Below, one piece after another: positions 7,164 through 11,763 of a stretch of 17,535 bases of DNA. Numbering within the stretch: the first letter of the stretch is position 1; each line of letters opens with the position of its first letter. The notes under the pieces are model-generated. The model was not told where the DNA came from, searched no databases, and was given only the letters and a program-made list of their open reading frames with translations. The DNA comes from an uncultured Bacilli bacterium. GTDB lineage: Bacteria; Bacillota_I; Bacilli_A; RF39; UBA660. The stretch lies in contig CALVRK010000012.1 of assembly GCA_944358565.1 (NCBI GenBank), positions 1 through 17,535 of the forward strand. The letters are read 5' to 3'. The position numbers were made by a program, and so were the translations under genes.

Positions 7164-8189
7164 ATGAAAACAGATGATTTTGACTTTGATTTACCAGAAG
7201 AGTTAATTGCCCAAACACCGCTTGAGAGAAGAGATGCTTCAAAACTTTTGGTTTTGGATAAGACAACTGGAGAGGTTAGTCATAGACATTTTACTGATGT
7301 TATAGATTATATGGAAAAAGGTGACACTTTAGTTTTAAATGATACTAAAGTTATGCCGGCTAGACTTTATGGAGTTAAAGAGGAAACCGGGGCAGTTATT
7401 GAAGTTTTGCTTTTAAAAGACGAAGGCAATAATGTATGGGAATGTTTAACTAAACCGGCTAAGAGGATTAAGGAAGGAACGATAATTTCTTTTGGTGATG
7501 GTAAGTTAAAGGCTAAATGCACAGAGGTATTAGATGAAGGAATTCGTAAATTTAAGTTAGAATATAAAGGAATTTTATATGAAATCTTAGATGAATTAGG
7601 AGAAATGCCACTACCTCCTTATATTCATGAAAAACTTAAAGATAAAGATAGATATCAAACAGTTTATGCGAAAAATGTTGGTAGTGCGGCGGCGCCGACA
7701 GCTGGGTTACACTTTACTAAAGATTTACTTGAGAAAATTAAAAATAAAGGTGTCAATATTGCATATATTACTTTACATGTAGGACTTGGTACTTTTAGAC
7801 CAGTGAATGTGGAAGATGTAACTAAACATAAAATGCATAGTGAATATTATGTTATGAATGCGGAGGTTGCTGATTTACTTAATAAAACAAAAAAAGAAGG
7901 GCATAAAATAATCAGTGTTGGTACGACATCTACTAGAACTTTAGAGACGATTGCTAGTTTATATGGCGAGTTTAAAGAATGCTCTGGATGGACAGATATA
8001 TTTATTTATCCTGGGTATGAATTTAAAGGCATAGATTATTTGATTACAAATTTTCATTTACCAAAATCCACTTTAGTGATGTTAGTAAGTGCTCTTGCTG
8101 GTAAAGATAATATAATGAAAGCATATAATGAAGCTATAGAGAAGAGATATCGTTTCTTTTCATTTGGTGACAGTATGCTGATAAAGTAA
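7164..8189 (+). CDS. queA: S-adenosylmethionine:tRNA ribosyltransferase-isomerase
   Basis: QueA transfers and isomerises the ribose of AdoMet onto 7-aminomethyl-7-deazaguanine in tRNA to form epoxyqueuosine. The 341-residue protein carries the family motifs: LPEELIAQTPLERRDASKLL near the N-terminus, LNDTKVMPARL (58-68), GSAAAPTAGLHFT (173-185), HVGLGTFRPV (205-214), GTTSTRTLE (253-261), TNFHLPKSTLVML (295-307) and YRFFSFGDSMLI (329-340). GAGGGTGAT precedes the start. Placement right after ruvAB is common in bacteria, although the usual partner tgt is not in this window. Confidence 0.97.
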   Translation: MKTDDFDFDLPEELIAQTPLERRDASKLLVLDKTTGEVSHRHFTDVIDYMEKGDTLVLNDTKVMPARLYGVKEETGAVIEVLLLKDEGNNVWECLTKPAKRIKEGTIISFGDGKLKAKCTEVLDEGIRKFKLEYKGILYEILDELGEMPLPPYIHEKLKDKDRYQTVYAKNVGSAAAPTAGLHFTKDLLEKIKNKGVNIAYITLHVGLGTFRPVNVEDVTKHKMHSEYYVMNAEVADLLNKTKKEGHKIISVGTTSTRTLETIASLYGEFKECSGWTDIFIYPGYEFKGIDYLITNFHLPKSTLVMLVSALAGKDNIMKAYNEAIEKRYRFFSFGDSMLIK

Positions 8190-8198
8190 GGTGATTAG

Positions 8199-9077
8199 AT
8201 GGTAATTGTAATTACTGGTCCAACAGCGACTGGGAAAACTGATTTAGGTATCTTTTTAGCCCATAAATTAAATGGGGAGATTATAAATGCGGATAGTACG
8301 CAAGTATATAAGGGTTTAGATATTGCGACTAATAAAGTTCAAGATACTGAAGGAGTTATTCATTATTTATTTAATGAAAAAGATTTAAGAGAGGATTATA
8401 CGGTTTTTGATTATCAACAAGATGCCCGTAAAATTATTGATGATATTTTGGCTCGCGGTAAAGTTCCAATATTAGTTGGGGGAACAGGACTTTATATAAA
8501 TGCGGCTTTATATGATTATAAATTTGAGGAAAAGGCTAACGATGAATATGAAGGTGTGAGTAACGATGAGCTTTATAAAATGCTTTTAGAGGTCGATCCA
8601 AATACTAATATTCATTTGAACAACCGAGTTAGAGTTATAAATGCTCTTAATTATTATAAAGCTAATAAAAAACCATATAGTGAAAAAGAAAAGGATTTAA
8701 CTTTACTTTATGACACAATATTTATTGGCCTTACAACTGATAGAGATATTTTATATTATAAAATCAATAAAAGAGTCGATAAAATGGTTACTGAAGGTTT
8801 AGTGGAAGAAGCTAAAGAAGTGTATGATCTTGGTATTAGATCTAAAGCGGTGATGACACCAATTGGACCTAAGGAATTATTTGATTATTTTGATGGTAAA
8901 ATTAGTTTGGAAGAGGCAATAGATCTTATAAAAAGTAAGAGCAGAAAATATGCGAAAAGGCAATATACTTGGTTTCGCAATCAAATGAAGCTTAAATGGT
9001 TCGAAACTAATTATGATGATTTTAGTAAAACAGAAGAGGAAGTTTTAGCGTATATTAGGAAGAAAATATCAAAATAA
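8199..9077 (+). CDS. miaA: tRNA dimethylallyltransferase
   Basis: MiaA adds a dimethylallyl group to A37 of tRNAs reading UNN codons. The 292-residue protein has the P-loop GPTATGKT (7-14), the DSTQVYKGLDIATNK segment with general-base Asp32, GGTGLYI (94-100), NNRVRVINAL, and the C-terminal SRKYAKRQYTWFRNQ signature. Length is slightly below the E. coli enzyme. AAGGTGAT overlaps the queA stop and lies a few bases before ATG 8199. It is the last gene of the ruvA-ruvB-queA-miaA unit, which pairs DNA repair with tRNA modification. No terminator is visible before the next promoter. Confidence 0.96.
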   Translation: MVIVITGPTATGKTDLGIFLAHKLNGEIINADSTQVYKGLDIATNKVQDTEGVIHYLFNEKDLREDYTVFDYQQDARKIIDDILARGKVPILVGGTGLYINAALYDYKFEEKANDEYEGVSNDELYKMLLEVDPNTNIHLNNRVRVINALNYYKANKKPYSEKEKDLTLLYDTIFIGLTTDRDILYYKINKRVDKMVTEGLVEEAKEVYDLGIRSKAVMTPIGPKELFDYFDGKISLEEAIDLIKSKSRKYAKRQYTWFRNQMKLKWFETNYDDFSKTEEEVLAYIRKKISK

Positions 9078-9084
9078 TGTAATT

Positions 9085-9112
9085 TTGACATATTTAAATA
9101 ATATGATATACT
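9085..9112 (+). promoter_or_regulatory. Strong sigma-A-type promoter of the YqeG-like gene
   Basis: Consensus -35 TTGACA (9085-9090), a 16-bp spacer and -10 TATACT (9107-9112), preceded by TG at 9104-9105 (extended -10). It is the best-matching promoter in the window. Confidence 0.8.
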
Positions 9113-9134
9113 ATAAGACCTAGAGGTGAATTCT

Positions 9135-9680
9135 GTGGATTTAAAGAAAATTATTCCAGATACTTATGAAAGAAGTGTCTATGATATAAATTACGTTAAA
9201 TTATATGATAGCGGTATTAAATGGGCTATTTTTGATGTAGACTGTACTATTTTGCCATTTGATGATATCAAGGTTTCTGATGAATTAGTTAATTTATTCG
9301 ATTTAATTAAAGATACTGGTATTATGCCAGGCTTATATTCTAGTAATTTTGAGAAAAGAGTAAAACCGGTTGGAGAAGCTTTAAAGGTAAAGTATATAGC
9401 TAATGCGAAGAAACCCTTTTATGGCGATTTATCATTAATTAAACAGAGTTTATTTGGTGATGAATGTAGGTCAGATAATACGATGATGGTTGGAGATTCA
9501 TTTTATTTAGATATGTTATTTGCTGAGAGGCTTGGTTTTTATAAAGTTATGGTTGATCCGGTTAAAGGTGGTCACCGGTTAAAAACTTTAGCTAATAGTA
9601 TTATGCAGACATCAATGTATTCAGTTTTACCTAGAGATGAATTTACATATGGAAAATATTATCATGGAATTAAAGGATAG
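9135..9680 (+). CDS. YqeG-family HAD-type phosphatase
   Basis: The protein is 181 residues from GTG 9135. HAD motif I is DVDCTIL (Asp nucleophile and Asp acid). Motif II is around LYSSN, a lysine follows in NAKKPF, and motif IV is VGDSFYLDMLFAERLG. The arrangement, with LKKIIPDTYERSVYDINYVKL at the N-terminus, matches the YqeG subfamily (HAD superfamily IIIA) of Bacillota, whose substrate is not settled. An upstream GTG (9126) is in frame, but AGAGGTGA (9122-9129) overlaps it and sits 5 nt before GTG 9135, so the latter is preferred. The stop is only 4 nt before the antisense RNA 1 promoter. No separate terminator is visible, so read-through may end at the antisense terminator. Confidence 0.85.
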   Translation: MDLKKIIPDTYERSVYDINYVKLYDSGIKWAIFDVDCTILPFDDIKVSDELVNLFDLIKDTGIMPGLYSSNFEKRVKPVGEALKVKYIANAKKPFYGDLSLIKQSLFGDECRSDNTMMVGDSFYLDMLFAERLGFYKVMVDPVKGGHRLKTLANSIMQTSMYSVLPRDEFTYGKYYHGIKG

Positions 9681-9684
9681 ATTA

Positions 9685-9713
9685 TTGTCATAAAGTTAAA
9701 TTTATGATATGAT
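9685..9713 (+). promoter_or_regulatory. Promoter of antisense RNA 1
   Basis: TTGTCA (9685-9690), 17-bp spacer, TATGAT (9708-9713) with an upstream TG (9705-9706, extended -10). The same arrangement recurs in unit 2. Confidence 0.7.
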
Positions 9714-9719
9714 GTATAT

Positions 9720-9831
9720 AGATGAGAGAAATCTCATAAAATAAAAAGGAACATCCAGAGGTGCAATGTTGGATGTTGCCAAATATATTTTGGTTTTCAC
9801 CTAAGTTATCGCTGATGAGTTAGGTGTCTTT
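9720..9831 (+). ncRNA. Putative antitoxin antisense RNA 1
   Basis: The ends are inferred from the promoter and terminator. The RNA begins with a perfect hairpin with a GAAA loop (ATGAGA/TCTCAT, 9722-9737). A second stem follows, AACATCC (9750-9756) with GGATGTT (9771-9777), and then a terminator (9798-9826). It is complementary to the 3' untranslated part of toxin mRNA 1 and ends about 2 nt before the toxin stop codon. This convergent 3'-overlap layout resembles txpA/RatA and bsrG/SR4 of Bacillus subtilis. No conserved reading frame is found in it. The regulatory role is inferred. Confidence 0.65.
9736..9777 (-). terminator. Terminator of toxin mRNA 1 (minus strand)
   Basis: Read on the minus strand, AACATCC (9777-9771) pairs with GGATGTT (9756-9750) and is followed by CCTTTTTATTTT (9749-9738). 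It closes the toxin transcript at about 235 nt and contains the arm that can alternatively pair with the mRNA 5' end. Confidence 0.65.
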
Positions 9832-9833
9832 TC
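9798..9833 (+). terminator. Terminator of antisense RNA 1
   Basis: CACCTAA (9798-9804) pairs with TTAGGTG (9820-9826), with an inner TATC/GATG pairing, followed by TCTTTTC. It may also stop transcripts running on from the YqeG-like gene. Confidence 0.7.
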
Positions 9834-9910
9834 TATTTAGTTAGTAATTTAAAAACTAAAAAAAATAGAAGTAGGATTATGATAAAGAAAGAATTTTCTC
9901 TTTTGGTCAT
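9833..9910 (-). CDS. Putative type I toxin peptide 1 (25-residue hydrophobic peptide)
   Basis: ATG at 9910-9908 and TAG at 9835-9833 give 25 residues. The N-terminus is polar and basic (MTKRENS), one hydrophobic helix follows (FFIIILLLFFLVF), and the tail is Lys-containing (KLLTK). GGAGGTGG (9923-9916) lies 5 nt before the ATG, an excellent Shine-Dalgarno, and a consensus promoter lies upstream. A CCTCCA segment (9947-9942) can pair with TGGAGG at the Shine-Dalgarno (9924-9919), which would mask it. The 3' part of the mRNA is covered by antisense RNA 1. One short membrane helix under such control is the pattern of type I toxins (Fst, TxpA, BsrG types). The sequence does not match a family I can name. 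Toxicity is inference. Confidence 0.7.
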   Translation of the reverse strand: MTKRENSFFIIILLLFFLVFKLLTK

Positions 9911-9979
9911 AAATACCACCTCCAGACTTTATGAAAAAAATTGGAGGAGTGCCCAACTTACTGAATGTTCCTTGATACA

Positions 9980-10008
9980 AGTATAACAAACCGTGACATT
10001 AATTACAA
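9980..10008 (-). promoter_or_regulatory. Promoter of toxin mRNA 1
   Basis: On the minus strand: TTGTAA (10008-10003), 17-bp spacer, TATACT (9985-9980). The predicted start near 9973 coincides with the first base of AAGGAACATTC, the 5' element able to pair with the mRNA 3' end. Confidence 0.7.
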
Positions 10009-10038
10009 TGACATTTTATTACTTTTTGTTAAAAATGT

Positions 10039-10067
10039 TTGTCATAAATTAAAAATTATGATAAAAT
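10039..10067 (+). promoter_or_regulatory. Promoter of antisense RNA 2
   Basis: TTGTCA (10039-10044), 17-bp spacer, TAAAAT (10062-10067) with an upstream TG. It diverges from the toxin mRNA 1 promoter with 30 bp between the two -35 elements. Confidence 0.7.
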
Positions 10068-10091
10068 GTACATAGATGAGAGAAATCTCAT

Positions 10092-10132
10092 ATAATAAAA
10101 AAGGAACATCCAGTTTTGCGATGTTGGATGTT
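10092..10132 (-). terminator. Terminator of toxin mRNA 2 (minus strand)
   Basis: Minus-strand AACATCC (10132-10126) pairs with GGATGTT (10111-10105), followed by CCTTTTTTATTATA. The layout is the same as in copy 1. Confidence 0.65.
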
Positions 10133-10148
10133 GCCACAATAATGGTTT

Positions 10149-10180
10149 CACCTAATCACAGATGTGTTAGGTGGTTTTCT
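10149..10180 (+). terminator. Terminator of antisense RNA 2
   Basis: CACCTAA (10149-10155) and TTAGGTG (10167-10173), with inner CACA/TGTG, form a stable stem followed by GTTTTCT. Confidence 0.7.
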
Positions 10181-10264
10181 TTATATTAATACTTTGTAAA
10201 GTAGAAATATAAGAGAAAAAACAAGAAGAACTAAAGATAAAATTAAAAAATTTTTTTTGCTCAT
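10181..10264 (-). CDS. Putative type I toxin peptide 2 (27-residue hydrophobic peptide)
   Basis: ATG at 10264-10262 and TAA at 10183-10181 give 27 residues. The peptide has a basic start (MSKKN), a long hydrophobic helix (FLILSLVLLVFSLIFLLY) and a short KVLI end. AGGAGG (10278-10273) lies 8 nt before the ATG. CTTTTCT (10295-10289) can pair with AGAAAGG (10282-10276) around a six-base A loop, which buries part of the Shine-Dalgarno. The stem sequence differs from copy 1 but has the same effect. Little peptide identity to copy 1 remains beyond the basic start, hydrophobic core and Lys near the C-terminus. Its promoter, antisense RNA and fold-back element are shared in form with copy 1. Toxin function is inferred. 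Confidence 0.7.
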   Translation of the reverse strand: MSKKNFLILSLVLLVFSLIFLLYKVLI

Positions 10265-10331
10265 CTTATCTGCCTCCTTTCTTTTTTTAGAAAAGTGGCA
10301 CCACCCAACTTACTGAATGTTCCTTGATATA

Positions 10332-10360
10332 AGTATAACAAATAATGACATAGTATTCAA
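10332..10360 (-). promoter_or_regulatory. Promoter of toxin mRNA 2
   Basis: On the minus strand: TTGAAT (10360-10355), 17-bp spacer, TATACT (10337-10332). The predicted start near 10325 is again the first base of AAGGAACATTC. It diverges from the SOS-type promoter of the polymerase gene. Confidence 0.7.
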
Positions 10361-10400
10361 CGAAAATTATCACTTTTTGTTAATAAGTTTTATCTTTTTC

Positions 10401-10423
10401 CGAAATAATGTTCGTGATATAAT
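10401..10423 (+). promoter_or_regulatory. Y-family polymerase promoter with LexA (SOS)-like box
   Basis: CGAAATAATGTTCG (10401-10414) matches 12 of 14 positions of the CGAAC-N4-GTTCG palindrome. It ends 3 nt before -10 TATAAT (10418-10423), the same spacing as at ruvA. The -35 is weak (TTTTTC, 10395-10400). The leader to ATG 10441 would be about 10 nt. Confidence 0.65.
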
Positions 10424-10440
10424 ATTTATAGGTGGTGCCT

Positions 10441-11655
10441 ATGAAAAGAATTATTATGCATATTGATGTGAACAATGCATTTTTATCTTGGACAGCGGTT
10501 TTGTATTTGAAGCAAGGTATGAAAGTAGATATTAGAAATACTTATGCAGTTATTGGTGGTGATGAGAAAGCTAGACATGGAATTGTTTTAGCTAAATCGA
10601 TGCCGGCTAAAAAAAGAGGAGTTGTTACGGCGGAGACATTATATAGTGCGAAAAAGAAATGTCCTAATTTAAAGGTTTATCCACCTAATTATAATTTTTA
10701 TAAAAAAATGAGTGACAGTATGCTCGATTTGATACGTAATTATTCGCCGGACATTGAACAGATGAGTATTGATGAGTGCTTTTTAGATTATACACCGGTT
10801 AAGCATTTATATGGTGATGAAGTAGAGTTTGCTTATAGGCTTAAAAAAGAAATATATGATACTTTAGGATTTACGGTAAATATTGGTATTGGTAATAATA
10901 AGTTATGTGCGAAGATGGCTTCTGATTTTTCTAAACCTTATAAGGTTCATACTTTATTTGATGATGAAGTTGAGAAAAAGATGTGGCCGCTACAGGTAGA
11001 TGAATTATTTGGAATTGGTAAGAAAACGGCTATGAAGTTACACAATTTGAATATTAATACGATTTATGATTTGGCGCATACAGATAGCAGTTTTTTATAT
11101 AAATATTTTAAGAATCAAGCTAAAGATATGATAGATGCGGCTAATGGTAAAGGTTCAGATATTGTAGTTAGTGAGGAATCTATACCTAAAGGAATCGGTA
11201 ATGAAACTACTTTAAGTCACAATATTTCTACGAGAGAAGAATTAGAGCCATATTTACTTGCTTTATCTGAAAATGTGGCTATTAGACTTAGAAAGCAAAA
11301 GAAGTATGCATCGGTAGTGGTTGTGACTTTAAAAGATAAGTTTTTTAAAAGAATGAGCCATCAGAAAAAATTAGTTAATGCGACTAATTTAACGGAAGAA
11401 ATCTATAAAACGGCATGTGAAATATTAAGTGAGATGAATGTAGAAGATGGAATTAGATTGATAGGAGTTAGACTTGATAAGTTATCTGATACTTCTAGTC
11501 ATCAAGTTTCATTATTTGAAGATTTGAAAGTTAGAGAAGATAATAATGAACTTGAAAAAACAGTTGATGAACTTAAAGAAAAGTATGGATTTAAAGTTAT
11601 TAAAAAAGCTTCTTTAATTGATAGTAAGGTTGGTAAAAAATATTTGAATAAATGA
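10441..11655 (+). CDS. Y-family translesion DNA polymerase (DinB/UmuC type)
   Basis: This is an error-prone polymerase of the ImpB/MucB/SamB family that copies past DNA lesions. The 404-residue protein has the first catalytic motif HIDVNNAFLSW (Asp9, with Phe14 near the steric-gate position), the palm motif SIDECFLDYT (Asp111, Glu112), NIGIGNNKLCAKMASDFSKP (147-166), a helix-hairpin-helix LFGIGKKTAMKLHNL, and a little-finger domain. QVSLF (355-359) is a good beta-clamp-binding motif. Upstream GTGs (10432, 10435) overlap the Shine-Dalgarno AGGTGG (10430-10435). ATG 10441, 5 nt further on, is therefore the start. A LexA-like box at the promoter fits SOS control. Assignment to dinB or umuC is not made. 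Confidence 0.92.
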   Translation: MKRIIMHIDVNNAFLSWTAVLYLKQGMKVDIRNTYAVIGGDEKARHGIVLAKSMPAKKRGVVTAETLYSAKKKCPNLKVYPPNYNFYKKMSDSMLDLIRNYSPDIEQMSIDECFLDYTPVKHLYGDEVEFAYRLKKEIYDTLGFTVNIGIGNNKLCAKMASDFSKPYKVHTLFDDEVEKKMWPLQVDELFGIGKKTAMKLHNLNINTIYDLAHTDSSFLYKYFKNQAKDMIDAANGKGSDIVVSEESIPKGIGNETTLSHNISTREELEPYLLALSENVAIRLRKQKKYASVVVVTLKDKFFKRMSHQKKLVNATNLTEEIYKTACEILSEMNVEDGIRLIGVRLDKLSDTSSHQVSLFEDLKVREDNNELEKTVDELKEKYGFKVIKKASLIDSKVGKKYLNK

Positions 11656-11660
11656 TATTT

Positions 11661-11688
11661 AAGTTAAGCGAGATTGCTTAATTTTTTC
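11661..11688 (+). terminator. Intrinsic terminator after the Y-family polymerase gene
   Basis: TTAAGC (11664-11669) pairs with GCTTAA (11676-11681) around a GAGATT loop. The stem can extend by three further pairs, and a six-T run (11682-11687) follows. Confidence 0.75.
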
Positions 11689-11711
11689 TATGTAAATAAC
11701 AGTAAATTTGA

Positions 11712-11740
11712 TTTACAATCTATTTATAAAACGGTATAAT
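11712..11740 (+). promoter_or_regulatory. tex promoter
   Basis: TTTACA (11712-11717), 17-bp spacer, TATAAT (11735-11740). The predicted leader is about 17 nt, with only a weak Shine-Dalgarno (TAGAGA) before ATG 11764. Confidence 0.7.
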
Positions 11741-11763
11741 GTTTAAAGAAAGTAGAGATAAAT

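Larger units (their letters stand above)
10074..10181 (+). ncRNA. Putative antitoxin antisense RNA 2
   Basis: This is the second copy of the antisense RNA. It has the same 5' hairpin (ATGAGA-GAAA-TCTCAT, 10076-10091), the AACATCC (10105-10111) / GGATGTT (10126-10132) stem and terminator CACCTAA/TTAGGTG (10149-10155, 10167-10173). The terminator is strengthened by an inner CACA/TGTG pairing. It is complementary to the 3' part of toxin mRNA 2 and ends at the toxin stop codon. Loop bases of the central stem differ from copy 1 (AGAGGTGCAAT versus AGTTTTGCGAT), which may set specificity between the two modules. Confidence 0.65.
9685..10383. repeat. Tandem duplication of a type I toxin-antitoxin-like module (two ~350-bp units)
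   Basis: Unit 1 (about 9685-10032) and unit 2 (about 10039-10383) are direct repeats. Shared blocks occur in the same order: the antisense promoter TTGTCATAAA, hairpin ATGAGA-GAAA-TCTCAT, AAGGAACATCC, GTTGGATGTTGCC, terminator CACCTAA/TTAGGTG, then CCCAACTTACTGAATGTTCC, AAGTATAACAAA and ACTTTTTGTTAA. The segments encoding the two small peptides differ strongly. This region fills the otherwise gene-free stretch between the YqeG-like gene and the Y-family polymerase. Confidence 0.8.

Noticed and set aside
10076..10189. Possible plus-strand ORF in antisense RNA 2 starting at ATG 10076 (ATGAGAGAAATCTCA...), about 37 codons
   Set aside because: The same start in copy 1 meets a stop after five codons, there is no Shine-Dalgarno, and the ATG lies within a conserved hairpin. 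The RNA structure explains the conservation better.
9685..10383. CRISPR array or IS remnant as the explanation of the repeats
   Set aside because: There are only two ~350-bp units with ordered promoters, terminators and small ORFs. No short regular repeats with unique spacers and no transposase are present.
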